Part shown: positions 57,546-64,000 of the stretch, in pieces
How positions within the stretch are numbered: the stretch's first letter is position 1
Layout: each line of letters begins with the position of its first letter
Source: Chloroflexota bacterium
GTDB taxonomy: Bacteria > Chloroflexota > Chloroflexia > Thermomicrobiales > UBA6265
Reading direction: 5' to 3'
DNA length: 64,000 nucleotides
Assembly (NCBI GenBank): GCA_023389575.1
Contig: JAEWEG010000018.1
Span: 1 to 64,000, forward strand
Position numbers and translations under genes: made by a program
Notes under the pieces: generated by a model
Databases searched by the model: none
What the model was told of the DNA's origin: nothing
What the model saw: only the letters and a program-made list of their open reading frames with translations

Positions 57546-58847
57546 ATGGCGTCCCCCGCTTTCCCAACTCTCTCGGTTACCTGCATGGATTGTGGCGCGA
57601 CCCATGCGGGAGACGTGGTGCTGACCACCTGTCCGGCTTGCGGGGGATTGCTGGACGCCAACATCGACCTCGACCAGCGGCTTTCGCCCGAGGATTTCCG
57701 GCCAGAGCGGGGCTCCCTTGCGGCCCGCTCGGGGGTATGGAAGTTCAGCAAGCTGCTGCCGCCCATTCCGGCCGAAAGCATCGTAAGCCGCTGGGAAGGG
57801 AACAACCCGCTCTACACCGACCAGCGCCTGGCGGACTACGCGGGCCTGGGCGACGGACAGTTCTCGATCAAGCACGAGGGCCACAACCCAACGGCGTCGT
57901 TCAAGGACCGCGGGATGACCGTGGCCGTGAGCCACGCGAAGGCGGTTGGCGCAAGGGTGATCGCCTGCGCCTCGACCGGGAACACCTCGGCCTCGCTGGC
58001 GTCGTACGCCTCGGCGGCGGGAATACCGTCGCTGGTACTGGTTCCCGAAGGAAAGATCAGCCTCGGCAAGCTGGCCCAGACGATCGCCTACGGCGCGAAG
58101 GTGGTGCAGGTCGAGGGCGATTTCGATGTCGCGCTGAAGCTCCTGCGCGAGCTGACCAGTACCTACGATGTGTACCTCGCCAATTCGGTGAACCCGTTCC
58201 GGCCCGAGGGCCAGAAGACCATCGTGTTCGAGATCCTCGATGACCTCGACTGGCGGGTTCCGGACGTGATCGCCCTGCCGGGTGGCAACCTGGGCAACAC
58301 GGCCGCGTTTGGGAAGGCGCTCCATGAGGCCCACGCGGTGGGGCTGATCGACCGGGTACCCCAGGTGGTGACCGTGCAGGCGGCGGGCGCCGCGCCCTTC
58401 GCTGCCTACTATGAGAGCGGGTTCGACCACTACGAGCCGGTGCGGGCGGAGACGGTTGCCACGGCGATCAAGATCGGTGACCCGGCCAGCCTCTCCCGGG
58501 CGCGGCGCACCATCGAGCAGACTGGCGGGATCGTTACCAGCGTGACTGACGACGACCTGCTCGACGCCAAGGCCCTGATCGACCGGATCGGGATTGGCTG
58601 CGAACCGGCGTCGGCGGCGTCCCTGGCTGGCATTCGCAAGCTGGTGGCCGAGGGCACGATTCCCGCCACGGCGACGGTCGCGGGCGTGGTCACCGCGCAT
58701 GTGCTGAAGGACACCGATACGGTGGTGAAATACCACCTGGAGGATGACGACGCGGGCAACCGGAACACGTTCGCCAATCGCCCGGTGTCTATTCCCGCCG
58801 AACTTGATGCGTTGAAGAGGGTGCTGGACGATGCGGTTCACGGTTAA
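57546..58847 (+). CDS. thrC: Threonine synthase
   Basis: A 433-aa PLP enzyme that converts O-phosphohomoserine to threonine. The N-terminus bears a zinc-ribbon-like pair CMDCGATHAGDVVLTTCPACGG, as in the long bacterial/archaeal ThrC class. The PLP lysine is in GHNPTASFKDRGMTVAVS, and the phosphate cup is CASTGNTSASLASYA, with LPGGNLGNTAAFGKAL near residue 250. AAAGGA lies 12 nt before the ATG at 57546; a longer GTG frame is rejected. Its end overlaps thrB by 17 bp. Homoserine dehydrogenase is not in the window. Confidence 0.94.
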   Translation: MASPAFPTLSVTCMDCGATHAGDVVLTTCPACGGLLDANIDLDQRLSPEDFRPERGSLAARSGVWKFSKLLPPIPAESIVSRWEGNNPLYTDQRLADYAGLGDGQFSIKHEGHNPTASFKDRGMTVAVSHAKAVGARVIACASTGNTSASLASYASAAGIPSLVLVPEGKISLGKLAQTIAYGAKVVQVEGDFDVALKLLRELTSTYDVYLANSVNPFRPEGQKTIVFEILDDLDWRVPDVIALPGGNLGNTAAFGKALHEAHAVGLIDRVPQVVTVQAAGAAPFAAYYESGFDHYEPVRAETVATAIKIGDPASLSRARRTIEQTGGIVTSVTDDDLLDAKALIDRIGIGCEPASAASLAGIRKLVAEGTIPATATVAGVVTAHVLKDTDTVVKYHLEDDDAGNRNTFANRPVSIPAELDALKRVLDDAVHG

Positions 58848-59742
58848 GGCCCCGGCGACATCGGCCAATCTCGGTCCGGGGTTCGATGCGCTGGGTATCG
58901 CGCTGGACCTCTGGAACACGGTCACGATCGACACGGACGGCACGCCAGGCGAAGTGATCAACGAAGGCCCGGAGGCCAGGATTCTCGAAGGGCACGACAA
59001 CCTGACCGTGCACGCCATGAACACGCTGGCCAGGGACCGCAAGCGGGAACTGCCGCCGTTCTCCATCGTGGCCGATACGCAGGTGCCCGTATCGCGAGGC
59101 CTGGGGTCGTCCGCCGCCGCCCTGGTGGCCGGATTGATGGCCGCCAGTCACCTGCTGGAGCTTGGCTTGTCGCAAGACGAGGTGTTCCAGTACGCGCTGC
59201 GCATGGAGGGCCACGGCGACAACGTCGGCGCGGCGATCTACGGCGGCGCGGTGCTGGCCGTTCCTGGCGTGAAGCGGCCGATCCTGTTGACCGAGGGCGT
59301 GGAGCTGGGGCTGACGGCGGTGGTGTTCATCCCGGAGGCGACCGGGGCGACCTGGGCGGCTCGGGCGGCGCTTCCCCATGAGGTGCCGATGGCCGACGCG
59401 GCGCTGAACCTGGCGACGACCTCCAGCCTGGCGATCGGCTTGATGACCGCCAATCACACGCTGATCGCGGCGGGCATGCGGGACATGCTGCACGAGCCAT
59501 ATCGGGCCCGGCTCTTTCCCCACCTGGACGCGATGAAGGCGACCGCTCGCGACCATGGCGCGGTGGGCGCCGCCTTGAGCGGGGCCGGCTCGACCGTGCT
59601 GGCGCTGGTCTCGCCGGAACGCGCCGAAGACGTGGTGGACGCGCTGACCCGGACGGGACAGAGGCTGTCAGTGCCGGGTCGGGTGGCGATCCTGCCACCC
59701 GTGGCTCACGGCGCCGAGCTTGTGTCAGGCGAATGCGGGTAA
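58831..59742 (+). CDS. thrB: Homoserine kinase
   Basis: A 303-aa GHMP-family kinase making O-phosphohomoserine from homoserine and ATP. It begins VKAPATSANLGPGFDALGIALDLWN; the ATP-binding GHMP motif is VSRGLGSSAAALVAGLMAA, and GAALSGAGSTVLALV closes the site near the C-terminus. It overlaps thrC by 17 bp, so it is translated with it and supplies its substrate. All GHMP motifs look intact. Cytoplasmic. Confidence 0.95.
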   Translation: MRFTVKAPATSANLGPGFDALGIALDLWNTVTIDTDGTPGEVINEGPEARILEGHDNLTVHAMNTLARDRKRELPPFSIVADTQVPVSRGLGSSAAALVAGLMAASHLLELGLSQDEVFQYALRMEGHGDNVGAAIYGGAVLAVPGVKRPILLTEGVELGLTAVVFIPEATGATWAARAALPHEVPMADAALNLATTSSLAIGLMTANHTLIAAGMRDMLHEPYRARLFPHLDAMKATARDHGAVGAALSGAGSTVLALVSPERAEDVVDALTRTGQRLSVPGRVAILPPVAHGAELVSGECG

Positions 59743-59881
59743 GCCGTTCCGCACGTGGACCGGCGGGTTGTCATGGTCTTGTGACGGGCGCATGAGACGT
59801 GCAAGGACTTCCTGACGCAACGATCGGCATGATGATCCAAGAGGCATGGCGAGGAGTTGGCCGCGCCGGGAGGGTTGCATC

Positions 59882-60313
59882 ATGTTTGGTCGAGCGGTTC
59901 TGACATGGGTCCTGATGATTCCAGTTGCCATAGCCAACGGCATTTTTCGGGAGACAGTGATCCGGCCGATCACCGGGGAACTTCCCGCTCATCAGATCAG
60001 CGTGGTGACGGGCTCGCTGGGGTTCCTGGGCGTGACGTGGCTCGCGTTTCGGCACCATGCCGTACAGGAGAACGATCGCACCCTGCTTGGTGTCGGGCTG
60101 GCGTGGCTGGCCGGCACGATCGCCTTCGAGTTCGGGTTCGGCCACTTTCTCGACGGAAAGACCTGGACTGAACTGTTCCAGGACTACAACGTGTTCCAGG
60201 GGCGATTGTGGCCGGTGGTGCTGCTGGTCATCTTCGCGGCGCCGTTGGCGGTCAAGCGGATCGCACTTCGGGTGGGTGATCGGCGGATGCCGCTGCTTCA
60301 TCGCCACGCGTGA
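59882..60313 (+). CDS. Conserved four-helix membrane protein of unknown function
   Basis: A 143-aa protein with four hydrophobic spans (about 5-25, 38-55, 68-88 and 110-130). Motif FEFGFGHFLDGKTWTELFQDYNVFQGRLWPVVLL and an early ANGIFRETVIRPITGELPAHQIS resemble a family of unnamed membrane proteins I have seen in many bacteria. The ATG at 59882 has GGAGGG upstream. It follows thrB by 140 bp. No catalytic residues beyond conserved Glu/Trp/Arg in the third loop are evident; function unknown. Confidence 0.6.
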   Translation: MFGRAVLTWVLMIPVAIANGIFRETVIRPITGELPAHQISVVTGSLGFLGVTWLAFRHHAVQENDRTLLGVGLAWLAGTIAFEFGFGHFLDGKTWTELFQDYNVFQGRLWPVVLLVIFAAPLAVKRIALRVGDRRMPLLHRHA

Positions 60314-60405
60314 TGCGGATACCCCGATCGCATCGCGTCACGCAAACCTGTAGAGTTTGATGAATCGGCGCGGGTCATCACCGTCATCAGGATGAGAGGC
60401 ACTTG

Positions 60406-60642
60406 ATGGGCTCACCAACGATCACATATGACCCGGATGCGAATGCACTGTATGTGCGCTTCTCCCAAGGCGAGATCGCGGAAACCCTGGAGCTTTCTGA
60501 ATCAGTCTACGTCGACGTGGATGCCGAGGGAGTGCCAATCGGGCTCGAGGTGCTCGATGCCACGCCCGAACTCATGTCGGAGTTGCCAACGATACCCGAC
60601 GCCGCCGCGCTGAAGGACCTCATGCACAAGCGAGCCGCGTAA
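60406..60642 (+). CDS. DUF2283 protein
   Basis: A 78-aa DUF2283 protein: ITYDPDANALYVRFSQGEIAETLELSESVYVDVDAEGVPIGLEVLDA, the complete family core of three beta strands and a helix. The ATG at 60406 has GAGAGG upstream. Members are small, often near toxin-antitoxin-like or redundant regulatory genes, but without assigned function. It stands alone before a terminator and is convergent with the Erm-family gene. Confidence 0.88.
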   Translation: MGSPTITYDPDANALYVRFSQGEIAETLELSESVYVDVDAEGVPIGLEVLDATPELMSELPTIPDAAALKDLMHKRAA

Positions 60643-60658
60643 GAGTCGATCCTGTTGT

Positions 60659-60689
60659 ACGGAGCCCAGGCATCGCGCCTGGGCTCCGT
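60659..60689. terminator. Bidirectional terminator between DUF2283 and Erm-family genes
   Basis: A perfect 13-bp stem, ACGGAGCCCAGGC (60659-60671) with GCCTGGGCTCCGT (60677-60689), loop ATCGC. It lies between convergent genes; the T-tract is weak. Confidence 0.75.
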
Positions 60690-60708
60690 GTCGTTCAGCG
60701 ACCTTCGC

Positions 60709-61593
60709 TCATCGCCGAGAGGCGGCAGGCGTTCGGGTACGTTTGCGCAGCGTCGCATCCCTCTGGTTCAGGCGCGATCGGGCGCCGTCGATGCGTTTCC
60801 ATACGGCCGGATCGGGCATGGACCGAAGTGCCTCGAACAGGGCGGTCCACTCGTCGTTGGCGACGGTGGAGGGGCGCTGGTTCATAACCCGCGCCATTTC
60901 GCGGGAAATGCTCGCCATCGCCGCCCGAGGCAGCAGCGTGACGAGCGCCTCCCGCACGGTGGGCTTCCAGGCGGTGAACACCGATACCACCAGGTCGAGA
61001 TATCGGTCGCGCTCGTTCCACGGGATCGCCGGGTCGGTCCGCTGAGCGATGTGGAGCAGCACGCTGTCCACCGCTGGGCGTGGGTGGAAATCGGCCCGCT
61101 GGAACCGGTGGGCGATGCTGGTCTCGAACCAGGGGTGCAACTCCGCGGCCATCATGGTGCCCTTCGGGTGTCCGAGGAACCGCTCGGCCGCTTCCCGTTG
61201 CGTCACCAGGTACATCTCGGTTGGGGGAGACGCGCCGGTGGTCAGTTTCCCGATGATGGCCGCCGTGATGTTGTAGGGAATGCTGGCGAAGACCTTGTGA
61301 GGCGTCTGCGGCAGCGGAAAGTCGAGGAAGTCGGCGGCGAACAGCGTCAGGTTCGGCGCGTCGCCCAGGCGGCTTCGCAACCGCTCGACCTGGCGGCGGT
61401 CGGCCTCGATCGCCAGCACGTGACGGCACGCGCGGACTAGTTCGGCGGTGATCGCGCCGTCACCTGGGCCAATTTCGAGGACGAGGTCGCCCGCGTCGAG
61501 ATTCGATTCGCGGACCAGCCGCGAGACCAGTTTCCGGTTGTGGAGAAAGTTCTGCGAATACTGGATTCGCCGCCTGTGGTGTGAGGTGGACAT
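60709..61593 (-). CDS. Erm-family 23S rRNA adenine-N6 methyltransferase
   Basis: A 294-aa class I methyltransferase that should methylate A2058 of 23S rRNA, giving macrolide-lincosamide-streptogramin B resistance. It has RIQYSQNFLHNRKLVSRLV, motif I LVLEIGPGDGAITAELV, HVLAIEADRRQ, a DFLDFPLP motif, catalytic motif IV as FASIPYNITAAI, and PWFETSIAHRF typical of actinobacterial-type Erm. The usual Asn before IPY is Ser. The PWFE and EMYLVTQREAAERF segments fit Erm better than the housekeeping RsmA/KsgA. The ATG at 61593 has GGGAG upstream. It is preceded by a leader peptide and attenuator-like structure with its own promoter. Confidence 0.85.
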   Translation of the reverse strand: MSTSHHRRRIQYSQNFLHNRKLVSRLVRESNLDAGDLVLEIGPGDGAITAELVRACRHVLAIEADRRQVERLRSRLGDAPNLTLFAADFLDFPLPQTPHKVFASIPYNITAAIIGKLTTGASPPTEMYLVTQREAAERFLGHPKGTMMAAELHPWFETSIAHRFQRADFHPRPAVDSVLLHIAQRTDPAIPWNERDRYLDLVVSVFTAWKPTVREALVTLLPRAAMASISREMARVMNQRPSTVANDEWTALFEALRSMPDPAVWKRIDGARSRLNQRDATLRKRTRTPAASRR

Positions 61594-61690
61594 GATGCTC
61601 CCTGTTCCAGGCCCGTGGGCCGGACATGACGATCGCCCGCGCGCTGGCGGGCGATTGTTCAGGGAGTTCTCGTTGGCGAATTGGGTGGGG
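61594..61690 (-). promoter_or_regulatory. Attenuator-like stems before the Erm-family start
   Basis: Between the leader-peptide stop and the Erm start lie a 9-bp stem (ATCGCCCGC with GCGGGCGAT at 61632-61655) and a GGCCC/GGGCC stem. The segment at 61660-61671 (minus strand GAGAACTCCCTG) can pair either with GGGAGTTCTC inside the leader gene (61755-61764, perfect 10 bp) or with CAGGGAG of the Erm ribosome site (61598-61604, perfect 7 bp). These pairings exclude each other, as in known erm attenuators. Confidence 0.7.
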
Positions 61691-61804
61691 TCAGGAAATG
61701 TGGCGAGTTGCCGAACGCTGGCCCGCGACACGCGGAGCCATGGCCCAATCCGCGGAGAACTCCCCGCGCAATCGGTAACGTTCGATGATGAAGAAGCAAC
61801 CCAT
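61691..61804 (-). CDS. Leader peptide upstream of Erm-family gene
   Basis: A 37-codon reading frame beginning MGCFFIIERYRLRGEF and ending TRHIS. It starts about 20 nt after the predicted transcription start, with AAAGGTGG 10 nt before the ATG. Residues 11-13 are Arg-Leu-Arg, the R/K-X-R/K sequence at which macrolide-bound ribosomes stall in erm leaders such as ermD; residues 4-7 FFII recall the IFVI of the ermC leader. The codons after RLR form a hairpin (minus strand CGCGGGGA with TCTCCGCG). It probably has no function as a protein. Not a database-called gene, being too short. Confidence 0.7.
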   Translation of the reverse strand: MGCFFIIERYRLRGEFSADWAMAPRVAGQRSATRHIS

Positions 61805-61831
61805 ACGGACAAGACCACCTTTCCTGTTCGC

Positions 61832-61860
61832 AGGATACGGAAACCCGGTGGCCAGGTCAA
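61832..61860 (-). promoter_or_regulatory. Promoter of leader peptide/Erm-family unit
   Basis: Minus strand -35 TTGACC (61855-61860), exactly 17 bp, -10 TATCCT (61832-61837). It begins 14 bp after the glycosidase stop, giving the Erm unit its own promoter; transcription should start near 61825. Confidence 0.75.
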
Positions 61861-61873
61861 CCGGTGGCATCGT

Positions 61874-63250
61874 TCAGCTTTCCGCCTGGCCCTGGCCGCT
61901 GACGAGAATACGGCTTGAGTTCGGAGCAATCTCGATCTGGATCGCTCGGTTCCCAACGGTGAAGCGCTGATGGTCGCTCAGGCGGTCGACAAGCTCGCAC
62001 CCGTCGTCCAGGTCCACGTCCAGTGTGAGCGTGACGGGTTCGTCGCTCGCGTTGACCGCCACGATCGCCGCGTCACCGTTCGCCATCCGCCGGAACGCAA
62101 TCTGCTCGGAATCGACGTGGAGTTGCCTGTAGTCGCCATGGCGAATGGCGTTGCTGGCCTGGCGAATGGCGGCGAGGCGGGCGATATGCGCCGGGAGGGC
62201 TGGCTGGGGTGGATTCGCCTGGATCTCGTCAAGCACGATCGCCGCCCGCATCCCGGCGTCGTTCGCCTTCTTCTTCCGGCCGGTGATGCCCCACTCGCTG
62301 CCGTAGTAGATCGATGGCACGCCGGGCATGGTGAACAGGAGCGTGTACAGCAGCGGCAGGTCACCCGGCCGCTTGAGCTTGCTGGCGATGCGGTCCACGT
62401 CGTGGTTGTCGGCGAAGGAGTAGAGCAGGTGATTGCGATAGATCCCTCCCTCGCCGAACTGACGGTTCAGCGACCAGGCGATCTCGTGCAGGTTGCGGTC
62501 GTTCAACGAGGACCAAAGCCCCTTGTAGGCCTCGTAATTGGTGGTGGAGTCGAGCATGCCGGGCTCCAGCCAGCGTTCGTAGCTGTCGAACACCACCTCG
62601 CCCATCAGCCAGCAATCAGGATCGATCTCGCGGCAGGTGGCGCACATCTCCCGCACGAAGTCGGGGTCGAGCACGTCCACGGCATCGAACCGGATGCCGC
62701 TGGCGCCGAACTCCGTGAACCAGACGCGGGCGGTTTCGAAGAGGTGGGCGCGGACCTCGGGGTTGGCGAGGTTCAGCTTCACCAGGTCAAAGCTGCCTTC
62801 GTAGGCGTAGTAGGAGAAGGGGTCGCCCAGCGGGCTTTGCTGGTCGAAGTCGACATCCACGAACCAGTCTCGATAGGGCGATTCCTCGCCGTTTTCCCGG
62901 AGGTCGCGAAAGGCGAAAAACTCGCGGCCGACGTGGTTGAAGACGCCGTCCAGAACCACGCGCACCCCGACCTCGCGGCAGCGGGCGATGAAGTCCACGA
63001 GGTCGGCGTTATCGCCCAGGCGTGGATCGACCTGGCGGTAATCTGTCGTGTCGTAGCCGTGGGAGACGGAATGGAAGACCGGTCCCATGTAGATGGCGTT
63101 GCATCCCAGCCCGGTGATGTGGGGAAGCCACTCCATCAGGTTGGTCAGGCGGTGAACCGGTCCGGAATCCGGGGCGGGCTGCTCCAGCGCGTCGAGCAGC
63201 CCGAGCGGGTAGATGTGATAGAAGACGGCGCGATCGATCCAGGTCGTCAT
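61874..63250 (-). CDS. Glycoside hydrolase family 13 (alpha-amylase family)
   Basis: A 458-aa cytoplasmic TIM-barrel enzyme acting on alpha-glucosidic linkages. The four GH13 regions are visible: VVLDGVFNHVG, GIRFDAVDVL with the nucleophile Asp, WLMGEVVFD with the general acid Glu, and YSFADNHDVDR. The protein starts straight into the barrel without the extra N-terminal domain of neopullulanases, has no signal peptide, and a short C-terminal beta domain (IVAVNASDEPVTLTLD). The ATG has GGGGAGG upstream. It is 19 bp downstream of the PfkB-type kinase, so one operon. Likely substrate: maltodextrin-like oligosaccharides. Confidence 0.9.
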   Translation of the reverse strand: MTTWIDRAVFYHIYPLGLLDALEQPAPDSGPVHRLTNLMEWLPHITGLGCNAIYMGPVFHSVSHGYDTTDYRQVDPRLGDNADLVDFIARCREVGVRVVLDGVFNHVGREFFAFRDLRENGEESPYRDWFVDVDFDQQSPLGDPFSYYAYEGSFDLVKLNLANPEVRAHLFETARVWFTEFGASGIRFDAVDVLDPDFVREMCATCREIDPDCWLMGEVVFDSYERWLEPGMLDSTTNYEAYKGLWSSLNDRNLHEIAWSLNRQFGEGGIYRNHLLYSFADNHDVDRIASKLKRPGDLPLLYTLLFTMPGVPSIYYGSEWGITGRKKKANDAGMRAAIVLDEIQANPPQPALPAHIARLAAIRQASNAIRHGDYRQLHVDSEQIAFRRMANGDAAIVAVNASDEPVTLTLDVDLDDGCELVDRLSDHQRFTVGNRAIQIEIAPNSSRILVSGQGQAES

Positions 63251-63269
63251 CCAACCTCCCCGGCAGTGG

Positions 63270-64000
63270 CTAGCGTTGCAACACCCCAGACTCGCCCGCG
63301 ACCGTCGCGGCCTCGATTTCGGCGCGGGTGGCGGAGAGGAAGTCGCCGGGCATGGTGTGCTTGAGCGCGCTGGCGGCGGCGCCGAGGTTCACGGCGCGCT
63401 GGAGCCCGGCTGGGTTTTCGAGGTATCCGGCCAGGAACCCGGCGGCGAAGGCATCGCCCCCACCGAGCCGGTCGATCACTTCCACGTCGCGCCAGTCGGA
63501 GACGGCGAGTACGCCGGACTTGCCGAGCGCGAAGCTCTGGAGCTTGAGCCGGCGGCTGCCCTTGGCCTTCTTGCGGGTGATGGTGACGGCGGCTACCCCA
63601 AGTCGTTCGATGGCGGCCTGCAGGACTTCCTCGCGAGAGCCCTCGATGCCGAAGAATGTCCCGAGCGCGCCACGGGAGGCGAAGAGGATGTCGACCTTGG
63701 GAATGAGCGCCACGAAGGCGTCGCGGGCGTCGGCCTCGCTCCATAGCTTCGACCGGTAGTTGAGGTCGAAGGAGACGAGGACGCCCTTGCGGCTGGCGAC
63801 GTTGACGGCTTCCATGCAGGCCGCGCGAGCGCCAGCCGAGAGGGCCGGGGTAATGCCGGAGAGGTGGAAGATTGACGCGCCCTCGAGAATGGCGTCCCAG
63901 TCGAAGGTTTCCTCGTTGATGCGGCTGATGGCGGTGTCCTTGCGGTCGTACGTGACCGCCGACGGGCGGGGATCGACGCCTTCCTCGAGGAAGTACATTC
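63270..64000 (-). CDS. PfkB-family sugar kinase (2-keto-3-deoxygluconate-kinase-like), N-terminally cut by window end
   Basis: The C-terminal 243 residues of a ribokinase/PfkB-type kinase; the frame runs past base 64000. Seen are FHLSGITPALS, VSFDLNYRSKLWS, an ATP-site strand VAAVTITRKKAKGS and the catalytic VIDRLGGGDAFAAGFLAGYLEN, with the Asp base in GGGDAF. DLNYR-LW and the YxR/SAVTYDRKDTAIS segment are typical of 2-keto-3-deoxygluconate kinases, but fructokinase-like activity is possible. It lies immediately upstream of the GH13 gene in one operon, consistent with sugar catabolism. Confidence 0.85.
   Translation of the reverse strand, partial: MYFLEEGVDPRPSAVTYDRKDTAISRINEETFDWDAILEGASIFHLSGITPALSAGARAACMEAVNVASRKGVLVSFDLNYRSKLWSEADARDAFVALIPKVDILFASRGALGTFFGIEGSREEVLQAAIERLGVAAVTITRKKAKGSRRLKLQSFALGKSGVLAVSDWRDVEVIDRLGGGDAFAAGFLAGYLENPAGLQRAVNLGAAASALKHTMPGDFLSATRAEIEAATVAGESGVLQR

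Noticed and set aside
57204..59066. 620-codon frame antisense to pspC and thrC
   Set aside because: Low-complexity Arg/Gly composition, spans three real genes, no start signal.
60709..61593. Housekeeping RsmA/KsgA instead of Erm
   Set aside because: PWFE, DFLDFPLP and the attenuator-like leader fit Erm; RsmA normally has Asn-Leu-Pro-Tyr and different C-terminal domain. Not fully excluded, so stated with 0.85 confidence.
1..64000. CRISPR arrays, tRNA and rRNA genes, insertion sequences
   Set aside because: No regularly spaced repeats, transposase-like frame, or convincing cloverleaf was found in the intergenic regions; reading by eye could miss an isolated tRNA.

Overview
This is a 64 kb piece of a high-G+C bacterial chromosome with densely packed genes and no visible phage, transposon, CRISPR array, rRNA or tRNA. 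The gene set points to the Chloroflexota, probably Thermomicrobia-like, though this is inference. The pointers are a giant GT39-type glycosyltransferase fused to a Chloroflexi/archaeal YYY (DUF2298) domain, an F420-type luciferase-like oxidoreductase, a sulfite-oxidase/ferredoxin-reductase/DUF6510 operon, a class F sortase, and a complex I cluster lacking nuoE, nuoF, nuoG and nuoI. GTG and TTG starts, 1-31 bp gene overlaps and GC-rich hairpin terminators are common.

Layout. 1-6.3 kb: the 3' end of sucB (2-oxoglutarate dehydrogenase E2), a PadR/HAAS regulatory pair with a clear operator, an Eis-like acetyltransferase, small membrane proteins and a DUF892 protein. 6.3-11.2 kb (minus strand): an amino-acid-oxidase-like flavoprotein and a peptide ABC importer (binding protein plus two permeases, no ATPases). 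11.5-14.1 kb: an M1-like peptidase and an hsp20 gene with a consensus promoter and a structured 3' region. 14.2-22.7 kb (minus strand): an envelope cluster of yeiH-like exporter, 1520-aa glycosyltransferase, FkbM methyltransferase, GNAT and nucleotidyltransferase. 22.7-28.8 kb: two sugar-nucleotide-type dehydrogenases, a PHP hydrolase, fabI, an M19 dipeptidase and a CatE-like dioxygenase. 28.9-37.4 kb: TrkA/TrkH potassium uptake, PhzF, a RibD-like reductase, an LLM oxidoreductase divergent from an HxlR regulator, a hydrolase, an RraA-like protein and the sulfite-oxidase-like operon.

37.9-48.8 kb is one plus-strand complex I operon, nuoABCDHJKLMN, ending in a strong terminator. It encodes the membrane arm and much of the Q module, but no NADH-binding module and no NuoI. 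48.9-50.4 kb is a translationally coupled trio (unknown protein, HEPN-like protein, NUDIX) with visibly lower G+C. It is followed by a YjbR protein, two tandem VOC proteins, an NfeD/slipin membrane-quality-control pair, a kinase-like protein, a Tat-signal class F sortase, a double GNAT, PspC, thrC-thrB, a small membrane protein and a DUF2283 protein. 60.7-64 kb (minus strand): an Erm-family 23S rRNA methyltransferase, a GH13 glycosidase and a truncated PfkB sugar kinase.

The most striking element is the 5' region of the Erm gene. It has a near-consensus promoter, then a 37-codon leader peptide containing Arg-Leu-Arg, the known macrolide-stalling R/K-X-R/K motif. Mutually exclusive pairings follow, one of which covers the Erm ribosome-binding site. 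This looks like an antibiotic-sensing attenuator. Second are the HEPN-containing trio and the glycosyltransferase-YYY fusion.
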